Program-made: the position numbers and the translations under genes
Notes under the pieces: generated by a model
Seen by the model: the letters and a program-made list of their open reading frames with translations, nothing else
What the model was told of the DNA's origin: nothing
The model's database searches: none
NCBI RefSeq assembly: GCF_019059575.1
Contig: NW_024881962.1
Coordinates: 459,569 to 523,568 of the forward strand
Direction: 5' to 3'
DNA length: 64,000 bases
Origin: Amphibalanus amphitrite
Lineage: Eukaryota > Arthropoda > Thecostraca > Balanomorpha > Balanidae
Shown here: positions 1-13,000 of the stretch, piece by piece
Position numbering within the stretch: the first letter of the stretch is position 1
How the letters are laid out: each line of letters begins with the position of its first letter

Positions 1-222
1 ATGGTTATCGGCGAGCAAACTGCGCCAAATGCGTAATAAGCAAAGGTCATGGATCTGCGATCTGTTACAATAAGCAATGCTCGCTGATGCAATGGAGTAT
101 TTTATCATTCGTTTGCAAAATGAGAAATCAAACACTCTGAATGTTTGTGCTTTTCTTCAACCGTTTGATCTGCGGAGATGCCAAGCATGATGGTTAAACG
201 ACACAATCGGCTCACTTCTTAC
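1..222. other. APPL intron 9 (5' part), nothing else seen
   Basis: This is sequence downstream of the last visible APPL donor. No exon of the PTB region is recognisable, so the next exon lies outside the window. Confidence 0.6.
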
Positions 223-420
223 CTCCCATCTGTCGTGTGATGCTGCAGCTTGTCGGCGAAAAACTGGCTGACCCCGGAGAGGATCGAACCGGCGCCGGGC
301 GAGCCAATTTTCTCCGAGCCGGAGGGGCGGCGCACGTATCCGCCGGTTTTGACGATGTGTCCGATGGCGGCCAGCCACTGGTCTCGCTGCCGGTCGTTCA
401 TCGCCTGGAGGATCACCGAT
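223..420 (-). CDS. APPL1: APPL exon 9 (PH domain end and linker)
   Basis: The first base completes a Lys codon. The exon then reads SVILQAMNDRQRDQWLAAIGHI, the last PH helix with its conserved Trp, and a Ser/Gly linker ending HHTTDG. Donor GAG|GTAAGA, phase 2. The intron to exon 8 is 2.66 kb. Confidence 0.9.
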
Positions 421-989
421 CTGCGGAAAAAGGCAGCAACAATTATTAAAGATGGCAAATGCTTATGGTTACGATACTTATGGTTATTATCACTTATGGT
501 TACATCACCAGTCTGATACTACAGCCAGGGATGCGGAGCCGTGGAAATTTCAGACGGCTCCGGCTCCGGCTCCGGCTCCGGAGAAAAAAATCGGCTCCGG
601 CTCCGGCTCCGGCTCCGGGTGAAATGTTATGGCGGCTCCGGCTCCGGCTCCGGCTCCGAGTAAAATGGTCCGGCTCCGGCGGCTCCGGCTCCGGCGGCTC
701 CGGCTCCGACTCAGTACAGTCTGTCTTAAAAGTACCGCGCAAAGTGACGGTGGATCCATCATGCCTGACCGAGGAAGGGCCTACTAAATTTGAGTCACTG
801 AAGCAATTCACATCCTCGTCCATTCCCTAGGTCAATTGGTTCGGTGACTTTCTTATTAATCCTTATTAATCCAGGATTATTAATCCAGAGCATTCATCAA
901 AAAAGGCAGCGACAGGAGCAGCCGCCGTTCCCGCCCCCGCCACAGCAGAAGCGCAGCGGCGACAGAGGCGGCGGCCATCGCCACCACCA

Positions 990-1020
<31 letters not shown>

Positions 1021-4000
1021 AACAGCAGCAGCGGCGTCTGCAACGGCGGCGGCCATCACCACCACCACCACCACCACCACCGCCGGGTTCGCCGCCACGA
1101 CCGCCGCCAAAGCTGCCACCCCCACCGCCACAGCAGCAGCCCATTCGGCACTTCCGGCTGCCGGAAATTAACGTTCAAGCGAACAACTATATGGAGCTGG
1201 TTAACGTGCAGCGAGCGGTTGACGAGGGCCGAGACATTGAGCCCTCTTGTGTACGACACATGAGCGAGGATGAGTTGCGCGACTTTCTACAGACTCCAAA
1301 ACGGGGGTCCCCTGCCATACCCAATCCACCGAGAGGGCTGTAAAGCTGACCACCGAATCAATCACAGCTGTAACAGGCGCAGACCGACAGGACGGCTAGG
1401 CTCTGAACAAACGGGCCTACCGAAACAAAATGAAAAAGTAGCATTAGCTTCATCCATGTGTCGTACACAAGGTATGTTAGTCACTTTGTTCTCATGTCAC
1501 CCGACTTCATGCTACATAGTGTGAATAAACTTCATATCAACAGTGAACGCAGTGTCATATGTTACTCAGATCAATCCACCTACGTTCCTCGCTATTGTAA
1601 ATGGCTCCCGAGCGCACTCGACTATTTCGCCAATTCACGATAGTCATTTATCCAATTCAACATTAGGTCTAAAATATGTCTGAAGTAACATAAAAATGAA
1701 GTGAACATTTCTGTCGTGCTTTGATAGACGTAGCATAACGACCACGACGGTCGCAAGTGACCGCCGGGGCTGTAAACGGCACGGCAACGACCGGCCGGCG
1801 GGCGGCTACGCCAGCGCCATCTATGGAGAGAATCGGGTAACTAACGCAAACCTTCCGAGCCTTATGCTTTCCTGCGAGGCCGGTGAAGCAGGCCGCCTGC
1901 CGATTTCGACGCCGCTGTATGCCGAATCGACTGGTACATGCATTTAGCGATACATTGTTAATATTTTTTCATTACATTCATCATATTATTCAAAAACATG
2001 CAAAAATTGAGAAAACCGGAAATATTCAAAGAGCCGGGGCGGTCAAAAAAAATTCGAATTTTATATTTTTTCCGCCGGATTCGTGATCAGCACCCCCAAA
2101 TACGTTAAATTAGACCTGGGGAGCAAAACTTTTCGAAACTTTTTGCAAAACCGGTCACCCTACTGTACATCCCCTACGCAATCAATTAAATACGGGTGGA
2201 AGAAAAATTGGATTGGTTATACGCGTTACTCTTTGCCATGACCGGTTCACCGCGTCCCCGCGCAAACGCACCTCGGAGAGAACTGGCAGAACAAAGGGCT
2301 AGGAAGCGATGGCATTGGAAACGCAGTCGCCGCGAATCGGAGTTCAGTGAACCATCGTAAGCTGACACCCGTCTCGGCTGCATTGGGGGGTGAGGGGTGG
2401 GGGGTGTGTGGGATGAGACGGTGCTGGGAGTCGCAGTCCACTGCACTGGTTTGAAAACAATGGCTGTCACCTGATGACTGGTCCTCATGTTCTGGGGATG
2501 CAGTAGACGTGGGGGGGGGGGGGAAGAGCAAACAGGAAGTTGTTTGCGTACTGTGGAATACTGGGGATATTCGGATTTTTTCATTCACTTGATGGCCCAT
2601 GACGTAAGTACCTACCATATGTTTTACTGCCTTGTACTGTCAAACCGAACTAGGTCAATTATTTTTTTTTCCTCTTCAAAAAATAAAAAGGAGCCAGAGT
2701 CGCCCCCTTTTTTGGCGGCTCCGGCTCCGGCTCCGGCTCCGGGCTATATTGTTTCACGGCTCCGGCTCCGGCTCCGGCTCCGGGCAAAATATGCCGGCTC
2801 CGGCGGCTCCGGCTCCGACTCCGGCTCCGGCTCCGCATCCCTGACTACAGCTATAATAAAGTTGATTAAAAATCGTATTTTGACTTTTGGTGTTTGGCGA
2901 CCAATTTAGTCATTGCAAAAGGGACACTTTGAGAACGTGTCGAGTCATTCCAAAAATCTGTTCGTCCCTTACGAATGTTTTCTATTGTCAAAAAAGTGTT
3001 CGGTTTTAAACAGACAATAGTCACATAGAGCCAACTCCTTTCCTATTGCACACCAGTTCCCCTGTCCCTCCATCACCACTGACTTTTTGCTGGTGGATAT
3101 CTGGAACACGGATCCCCGGTCCTCGTTGGGCAGCGGCTGGCAGAGTGTCGAGTGGTCCAGCTCAGCCAGCAGACAGCCGGCCGCCTCGCCGCGCCGGCAC
3201 ATGAGCAGGTTACCGCCCTCGGTGAACACGAACACACGCTCCCACTGCGACATGACGCCCATGTAGCGGCTGTGGGCAGAAGAAAGGTGGGTGATACCAC
3301 TGAGCACGAGTGGAACTTTGTGCGGAGCTGGGAGGGCCCGGGCGCAGCAAATCCTCCGCCGCCCTAGCGGTGACCTTGACCTCCGCGGTCTGTTGCGGCT
3401 CCAAAGCCAAGCCGGCGTCGAATTTGGAGAGCTCGGGCCCTCCCAGCTCGGCACAAAGCCCCACCTATGCCACTGAGTAAAGTATCGACTACGGGAGTAA
3501 GATGATACCATTGAGACATGTATCTGCTGAGGGAGAGGAAGGAGGTGATACCACTGAGACATGACGCCCATGACAGGTACGGGAAGTAGGGAAAAGGTGG
3601 AGAGAGTATAAATAAGCTGCTCAAGGAACGGCTTTGTGCATTGGATGGTGCCGAAGCAAATCAATCTACGGAGATGCTTAGACTTGGACAGCACCCAAGT
3701 TTTCACGAAACACGATACAAGTGAGCGAGAAAATCGCACAATGCCTTCGTAATTTCTAGTAAAAACACAAGAAGTGTGCATCACACAATCATGGCTGCAA
3801 ATCATTTGCAATCACATTTCTTAAACAAATCCGTCAGATCGATTCCCCGTTATGCGTAGCACATGATTGCGGTAAAAGCATTGTGACCAGATTCAACTAA
3901 ACTAACGTCTTGTAGAAGAGGTAGTCTGCGATGTGCGCCGGCGGCTCCTCGCCGCGGGGCGAGCCGTCCTGGTCGGGATCCACGCTGTACTGTCCCTCCG

Positions 4001-7000
4001 ACTGCGTGATGATGGCGTCCATCAGATCAGCCGACTCGGCCATCTCAGACATGAGCTCCGACTGGGTGGCCTGGGGGAGGTCAGGGGTGAAGAGGGTCAA
4101 ACTGGTCTGACTGAGTGGCCTGGGTGAGGGGGGAGGGGAAGTATTAGACAGGTCAGACTGAGTGGCCTGGGAGGAGGTCAGGGGGTCAGACAGCCAGGTC
4201 AGATTGAGTCGCCTGGGGGGAGGGCACAGGGGCCAGACTGGCCTGGGGAAGGTCAGGGGGCCAGACTGGGTCGCCTGAGGGGGGGGGGGGTCAGGGGGTC
4301 CGGTCGGCAGACTCGGCCATTTCAGTCATGAGCTCCGTCTGGGTGGCCTAGGAGGTCAGGGGACAGACTGGTCACACTGGGCGATGAGAGATGAGATGGG
4401 AGGAGAGGGGAGGGTGTGAGAAAGATTCGACTGGTTGGCGTGGGACGAAGAGGCAGATAACTTCGAATAAGAATCCTGGAGGTAGGCGTAAAAACGCCGA
4501 GTGGGTAAGTGTGACGAATAAATCATGTAGCCAGAAAGAGGCCAGGAGAGACACCAGTAGGCAGTAACGAATGAGATTCAATGAAAAAGCCCATTAGTAG
4601 AACGTCACCGAAGGTAACAGAATCACACTGAAGACGACACTGCCCATGCCCATGACAAAATGCTACTATGAGCTGCAGCTCATGAGTGCTCCCTAGTCCT
4701 TACCGCTGACGCGGCCGTGACGGTGCTGAGGAACGTCTCCATCTCCGGCACGTTCAGCGAGCCGTTCCCCATGCTGAAAAACGACCTGTGGACACAGGAG
4801 GCGATGTGTGAACGCGCTTATCAGACGTGATGATGGTGGAAATAACGATTTGAGGTTTTATGGCGCCAAGACTGCGATGGTCATCGGCACCCATCTCAAC
4901 AGAATTGGATGCGTCACATTACACCAAAGCGTACCCGGCACCAATGCGTACCACGCACTCTTCCATCTTCACTCCAGCCCCAGGGCGGTCTTCCTTATTT
5001 GTACCCTACATCCTGCAATACCCGTCCTTTACCAATACGAGGCGTGCCCCACCCCCACCCGCCCCAGAGGACAAATCCCCTTTCCCCACCTGTAAGCCTG
5101 CAGGAATCCCAGCAGCGGATCGACGAGCGCCATGCGCCGGCTGTACTGCAACAGGTTCATCTTGTTGTAGTAGAGGAGGGACATCTGGTGGAACTTCTTC
5201 CTGCTGGTGTACACCTCTGAGGCTGCCTCCAGGCGCTCCGTCTCCAGGTCCGGCTTGGCCTTCTTGGAGGCGCGCGCGTACCGGCTCAGCGTGCGGTCCA
5301 GGTCCTCAGTCACAGTCTGTGGAGGGGAAAGAAACATTTGAGGAGGCGGAAACGGCACAGACGAAATGAGTCCGTGACTTTGGGGCTTAGATAGTATGAA
5401 ATACGGTTAGGTCCGTATTTCATATACTTATATATATGAAATATGATACTTATAATCATCATGCAGGGGAGTTTTCCACGTTTTGTGTGTGTGGCTCAGA
5501 AATTTTCATTTTTATGCAAGTCTACCCTGGTGTAATTGGCTCAGAGCAAATAGCGACCAATCTTGAAAATCATTCAACACATCGATCTTAGCCATCAATT
5601 CATCGATTCACCTCTCACTCCTTACCGAATTAACAGACCCATCTGACCAGCTGGCCATCAACTGACATGGCAAGTCTTATCATCTAACCTGGTACATCTG
5701 TCCGACGGTGAAGACCTCCTGCAGCTCCTTGTCGATGTAGCGGTGTACCGGGGCGGCCACACTCTCTGCCAGCTGGGTGCACAGGCCGTGGTGCCACGAG
5801 CCGATCTGAAAACGCCACAGGATGGAGAGATGAACGAATGGAGCGCACTGAGGCTGGCAACATAGAAAGAGTGTAGTAACAGCGGATACTGTATGTGACA
5901 ATAATTTGGGGGGGGGGGGGGAATGTCGGCAATCTTTTATTTGTCAATACGACCAAATTGCACTACACGGGACTTCCCTGGCACAAAATGTTCGACCAGG
6001 AGGTCTGGTGTATTAGAGAATGTAAGCTTCAAGAACAGTAAGAATATCGCAAACTTTATCTGTAATCCAAGCAGTGTGACGATAAGTGATCGAAAGTTCG
6101 AAACCCACCTCCTCGATGTTCTGGGCGAACTCTCGCAGTGTCGGTGCCGTATCGCAGTTGGACTCAAGAGGGCTCTGAGGGGAGAGACGAGCAGATGGCG
6201 CTGTCAATATGGTAGGGGCGGACGGTATCCAACGAACATATGTAGCTAGCTTAGCAACATAAAATCAGATAATAAGCAGAGATGACATTGAAAATCAGGA
6301 CTGCAGTGTGATTGCGTAGATGACACGTAGTCTCATGACTGCCTCTAGAATGTCAGAATTACCACGGTACGATTAGGTGACCGGTTTATGAACGTTTATC
6401 GTGCTTACATGAGTTGCCACGCACTTATTCGAGGCAGTGCCTATATAGTCTTTCCCTGTAGTTACAACTCATTCATTGGTGACACAAGAAACCACCCACA
6501 AAAGCTATCACGATCTTCCCGCAGCAAAATAGCACTAATGAACCGCGGCCACCTCACCTGCTGCGGGTAGGACCTCAGGTGGTTGGCCAGCGACCGGATG
6601 GACACGGTCACCTCCTGCTGGGCCACGATCAGACGCTGGCAGCACTTCCACAGACCCTTCATGTACTTGACTAGGTCCTTGGTGTCCTGTTCGAACACAC
6701 CCACCAGTAGGCGGGTCTGCGGGCGCCGGGCGGCGGCAGAGCGTCAGACACGGGATATGCATGGGGACAGGCACGGGACAGCGCTATTATGCTGGTCAGG
6801 CTATGGCGCAGCCCCTGAAAGTAAGAACGAGGATCGCAAGTAGTCCACCGTTGTTCGGGATTTGAGATAGTAAGTCAGCATTGGCTTTGGTTGAATTTAA
6901 AAATTGGTATCAACAGTTTGGTTGTATATCAAGCGATTCTCCGCAGTCATCTGGGCATGACAAATTTAAAATCGCCCAAATGACCGATGGTATGTAAATT

Positions 7001-10000
7001 ATGCAACTTTTTATGCAGGAGGAGTTAATGTACCACCATGTAATAGTTACTAACCTGAACGTCTCTGCCTTGTTCGTCGTGTTGTATTGCTAAATTTGGA
7101 GGCCTCTTGGACCATCAGATTCGGTCCTCGTGCTTCGGTCCCACAAGCATACCTAGTACCTACCCTCTACACCGCCGCGAACATGGCTCAGTTCCTGTCA
7201 TAACGCCTCCCTCCAGACAGCACCATCACAAACACAGTTTTAAAACTAGCACGCGATTTATTCAGGCGTCACTCCTTGTTCGTTTCTACACGTATGCGTA
7301 CCACACAGCCAACTTTTCAGGAAACTACACTCACTTACTCGATAGTGGTAACGATCCTCTTTGTGATTGACACCCTGTTCGCCCCAACGACCGGCATGGC
7401 GCCAGGCTTAGGCGCCGAGGCGCTTCCGTGCTCCCATAGCCGTCTCTATTGATGTCAGACAGAGTACCTACATACATCTATAGAGCCGGCAGAGTAGCTC
7501 GGCTAGGAATTCACACAGTTGTGACGCTCACAACAGTCTTGGCGAACAGGGCACTTAACGATAAATACACTACAACCTTTACCGGCAATTATGCAAACTA
7601 AGTCAAATGATTCAGGGAATGTTCACAACCCATCAAGTGCAAAAAAGGTCAATGGAGCTAAACGATAACCAAGTAAATTGTCTCGAATTCATAATACGAT
7701 GGCAAGCCGTCCATTCGCAGATTATGCAGAACACACGCAGTTTTTGGCGTCGGGCAATGGTTCCTTATGAGAGCCGAGACTAGTACACACGAGAAGACCC
7801 GGGTAGTAGCGCAACATATCGACGCGACAATCCGCTTATAAATACACACACACCCTCCCAACATACCAACAACGCATTACACTACAACCTATCATACCGC
7901 ACACGCGACCTGGACTAAAGTAAACAGCAGTGAATTCAACGCTGCTGGCAAATCAAGTCGGACGCAGCTCTCACGGCGTCGGGGCCGTAGCCAGCGCCAA
8001 CTATCACATGAATCTTATGAGCCTCATAATTGCGACTGAAATGTGCTACTTTATGTACAGAACCTTGCTCCCAAAAACTTAGCATCCCATCTGTAGTTCC
8101 CCAGACAATCACAAACTAGTATGTCTGACAGAATATATCATGCGGAATCTTCATCGCAGAAGGCAACCAACTCTGGGACTGGTACAGCAGAGCCAGGAGT
8201 GCTGGACTCGGGTGTTTTGAAGCTCAGAGAGGCATCTTTCTCTGGTTGGTCACCGGCACCGGCGCTCGCTATCGCCGAGACAGCCGACTCCGACTCTGTC
8301 TCGGACCCTGGGTCCAGCGATATGGGATCGGAGGCCGTTCTGTTCATGTTGGGGGATCTGAGCTGATTCGCGGACGGAGGACTCGGAGCCGACTCCATCG
8401 CTGAGTCATCAAAGACCGCAGAGTCGAGGCCGGTCGAGTCGAGACGCGCAGACTCGTCCCACGACTCGGCATCAGACTCCTCATCAGACTCAGACTCAAT
8501 CCCCCTGAACTGGAGTCCCAGCCCGGTCTGAGAGCTCGCCGAATCCAGTTCATCCTCCAGTAGAACCACAGCGCCGGAGCCGGAGCTGGAGTTCGAGCCG
8601 GGGCCGCGGGACACGGACCGACATCTGGCGGCACTGCGGCGAATCTCGGCTATGGACGGCCGCCGGGCCGGCTCGTGGCTCAGCATCAGCTCCAGTAGGG
8701 CGTACTCTGCCGGCTGGTCGCGCTGGAAACTCTCCGGAAACAGCAGCCGCCGCACCTGAGTCAAAGTATGCTGCCGCTCCATCTGTGTCGAAAACGGCAC
8801 CAGCAGCTCGAACAGAATAATCCCCAGCGAGTAGATATCCACGCGGTAGTCGTACGAGCGGCCCAGCACCTGTTCAGGGCTCATGTACAGCTGCGTTCCC
8901 ACCTGGTCGGTGTGGCCGCCGGCCGCCGAGCTCAGCTGGGCCGGCGTATGGCTGGTCGGCTCACCGCTCACTGTAGTCGTCGCCAGACCAAAGTCGCCGA
9001 TCTTGACCGTGCCGTCGGGCGCGAAGAAGATGTTCGATGGTTTTAGGTCCCGATGCATCAGCCCCTGGCTGTGGACATACTCAACGCCGTTCAGGATCTG
9101 TCGAAAGATCGCGAACACACGCGGGGGGCTCCGAGGTCCGCTGTTAGCGTGCAGCCAGTCCTTGAGGGACTCTTTGCGACAAAGCTGCATCTGGATGAAG
9201 AGATACCAGGCAGCTGCGTCAGGCGCGTCGCCCGTATCTTCCTCCTCATCGTCCCAGAAGCCGGTGCCGTCCTGGCCCGGTGAGCGGTTCGTCTGGAACG
9301 CCACCAGCGGGCCGCTGACGGCGCTGGAGGAGGCCCTCGTGGTGTCTGGGATGGTGTAGTCCACCAGCGGCTGGCCCGACTCGGCTGCGAACACCACGCT
9401 GTCGTCCTCGTCTCCGTCAGCGGTGGGAGCCGAGAGGAGGCTGTCTTCCGCAACTCCTGCCGATGGGTGCCATCTGACGCCACTGGCGCTGCGCTGCGCG
9501 GCCAGCTCGTCGCTGTTCTGCACGCTGAATGTGCCGCTGCTCTCGATACTGCTAAACCTGCCGGCCACGCGTGAGCAGTCGTTCGAGAAGACGATACTGT
9601 CGTCGGCCGAGAGGGCGGAGCTGTCGCCGTGTTTCGACCGGCGACGCGGTGAGGAGTCTGCCAGTGCCGGCAGAAAGCCGCCGCCGATTGTCCTCTGCCG
9701 CCCACTGCGCTCCCCGCCGCCGGGCAGTGCCGACGAGAACCGCGTCAGTTTCAGCACCGAGCCAGAGAGGTCCTCCGGAGAGGCGGGCGCGCTCCCTCCA
9801 CCGCTCGCCACCGAGTTCAGCGGAGTCGGGCTGGACGCCCACTCTGAGGTGTCCAGCACCCGGTCCTGCTCATGCAGCGACTCTACCGACAGCTGCTCCT
9901 TCCAGCAGTAGAAGTAGCGCACGATGTTGCGGTGCTCCAGCTTGGCCAGGCAGGACACCTCTCGCAGCACACGGCGACGAGATTTCTCTCTGTCCGGCAG

Positions 10001-13000
10001 GCGTATCCGCTTCACTGCATAGTGGTGGTCATCCAGTAAGTTTTTCGCTTCAAACACTACACCGAAGCCGCCCTTGCCGAGGCACTGCACCGGCTCAAAG
10101 TTCTCTAAGAAGTTGGAGCGCGGCGCAGGCTGCTCCACCGGCGGGGGATCACGCACCACCTCCCGTACCACCTCCACTTCCCGGATCACTTCTTCTCGGA
10201 CTGGCACCTGCACTTCACGCACCACGTAGTGTGGCGGGCGCAGGCGCAGAATAGTGCGCACTACGCGGTAGGCGTGTGCTCGATAGTAGAGCCTGTAGTG
10301 CTCGGTAACAAGTAGGTTCAAAAGCACGGCGATACTAGCACTCAGCAGCAGAATCTGAGGCCACCAGTACGACAGCGACGTGATCACCACATACACCACG
10401 TTGTCGTCATCTGGAATAAAGCCATCGCCAGTGGGCATGTACGGGTGCGGGAAAGGGCCGTGACGCTCTGGCTCAGACTCCGGTTCGGACTCGAGCACGC
10501 AGTCGCCACTGCTGTAGAGATAGTAACCACCCTCGTATGGATACTCCTCGGGCCTCAGCGCCAGTGCCTTGTCGCTCCTGTCCGTGAGCAGCATCGGGTT
10601 TCCTCTGTGTGTGGTGCCGTGGATCAGCGGTGTGCGACTGCTGGCGGATACCATATACGGCTTCCACTTCACCTGCGGAGGATCGCGCGCGGCAGCCGAC
10701 ACTGCCAAACGCGTGTCAACGGTACCAGCGGTCGCAGCCCGCTTACTCTGCTGAATGTACAGCTGCTTCTCATGCACGCCAAGGTAGAGCAGAGGCCGGA
10801 GCGCGGCGGGATCGTCCGCGGCCGGAGCCAACAGGTCCACTTCGTGTAGCTTTCCGCCGTCCAGCCGCCAGACGTGTACCAGCGGACCGGCGAACCGGTG
10901 CTGCCACTTCTTGCCGTGCTCGGTGCCGGAGAGGGTTCCCTCGGCCAGGTCGGCTGTGATGAGACTGTCGGGTGACGGTGCGGCCACCGGCGGCCGTTCG
11001 CCAGCCGAGAGAGTCAGCTCGTGACGGCTGACGCTGAAGTTCCACCGCTCCTGCCCGGAGCGAGGCTCCACAGCGCGGACAGTCTGTGTGTGCTGGCGCA
11101 GAACCAGCACGTCTCCGCTGCTGTCGGCACCGTCGACGTCCCCGTCGTTACCATTAGCTGAAGCGTCTGTTGGAGCACTGGTGGGTCGCGCACATCCGGC
11201 CGCGCCGCAGCGGTATCGCAGTCGACCCGTGTTCACGTCGATGCCGAGTGTGGAGACCTGGCTGCCGCCCATGATGACCGTGTCGTCGGCGAACCGGTAG
11301 GAGGCCTGCAGCAGCGTGTCGGCAGTCACCGGCAGCGCCTCCACCTGCTCGCCGTCGTAGCTGAAGAGCCGGCCGTCCAGCGCCGGGATGAGGCGCACCC
11401 ACTGGCCCTGCTGCGACAGCTGCAGATTCTGCGTCAGCGTCGAGCTGAGCATGCCTCCCTCCTGCGCGGTGACAGTCCACAGGGGCGCGCCGCCGGCAGC
11501 GGGGTCCAGCGCCGTGAGACGGCCATCCAGGGTGGACACCAGCAGCAGCCGACGGCCGGCCACCGGCTCCAGCGCCGCGCTGTTCACCACGTCCACCGTC
11601 TCCACAACGTCCACAGAGCTCACCATGTCCACATGGTCCACTGTGGAGCGTCCACCGTACACCTCCCTGTACGGCGCACTCTCAGTCACCGAGGGCTCCG
11701 TCACCGTGCGCACCGATCCCGTCAAACACACCACCACCACTGTCAGCACCAAGCTGCAGCGTCGAGCCCAGCGCACGCCGAGACGCATCGTGTCCCGCCG
11801 CGCCGCCGCTGCGTCGCTTCTGCTGCCGCTGTACCGCTACTGCCGCTCCGCCGCCGCCGCCGCCACCGCTCCGAGCCTTACCTGAGAACGGAGGGCGGGC
11901 GGCGTTAGGCGGAGACGGGCAAGTAGCGAGCACAGACGGGCAGGCGAGCGAACGAGCAGGAAAGCAGTGGGGTCGGTGGCAAACATTTGCACGGGGGCTG
12001 AGTCACAATTCTGGCCACACGGTGCCCGTCAGAGCACATACAAATGGCAAAATTTTTAAAAAGTTCTTTTTTCAGCCCCATGGCTTCGGAATGATTTCGC
12101 GCTGAATGCTTTACATCAGACTGTTTGTGTCATGTGTATATCATGTAGTATACTGTTCGCATAAGCGTGGGATGCAGATCCCCGGTGCCTCCACTCACAC
12201 AGTCATACCCAGAGAGCGTTTTACGCTTGCACTAACGTTTCGCGTAGCATTCTAGTCTAACGTCTTTTGAAAAAGCTCAGAATCGAACAGTGCTCGGTTT
12301 ACAAGTAAACCGTCTATTATAAGGTGTGGCGGTATATCCTTTTTCAGAGAAGAAAATGATGAGCATTGTGAGGGTCTTTAGCTACCTATATCGCACCATA
12401 GGACCGAACCGTATTTAGTATTCACGCTTCGCAAGTGACTAGTGACTACACGCCCAAACGAACTCGGAAACCACACACTACAGACTTTCGCTAATAAGCT
12501 GGGCCATGCTGCTGCCTACAACTGCTGTGAAGTGCTTTGCTGATACGAGATAATGATACGGTCAGGTACGCAGTTCGCAGGGAATTGACTCAGCTGGAGT
12601 GCAATGTCCCACGAGTCTACAACTCTTAGCTCGTTACATACGACACTGACTCAAAACATAAATAGAAAAATGTGGAAACTCGACAAATATGATACCGTTA
12701 ACCTGACGATAAGAGTAAATTAACCCTGATACTTCAGCAGCTCATTTATCAGGCCATGGCTGGCGTGCCGCTGCGTCCTGCATTATGAATGCCTGACAAC
12801 AGGTGACTCAGCCACCAGCTGTAGCGCCATATAAGACCTCGGTGGTGCCCAGGTGCGTTGAGCCGCCATCCCTAACATGCAGCGACACGTCTCGGTTAGC
12901 GCCCTCCGACATTACACGGGCCTATCCGCCGCCCGCCGCGACGACCGACGGCCGAGCGCCGGTCGGTAGTGTGGGAGGGTAGGGGGAGAGAGGAGAGGGT

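Larger units (their letters stand above)
421..3083 (-). other. APPL intron 8, repeat-rich
   Basis: The 2.66-kb intron contains two structured CGGCTC hexamer arrays (554-711 and 2718-2843), a CAC/CCG trinucleotide tract (about 915-1140), a decayed reading frame (1131-1440) and a poly(G) run near 2511-2522. I see no conserved exon in the rest. Confidence 0.7.

Noticed and set aside
2969..3811. 280-codon minus-strand frame
   Set aside because: It reads through APPL exon 8 in a partly shifted frame and its intron duplications. Only 3084-3269 is supported as exon.
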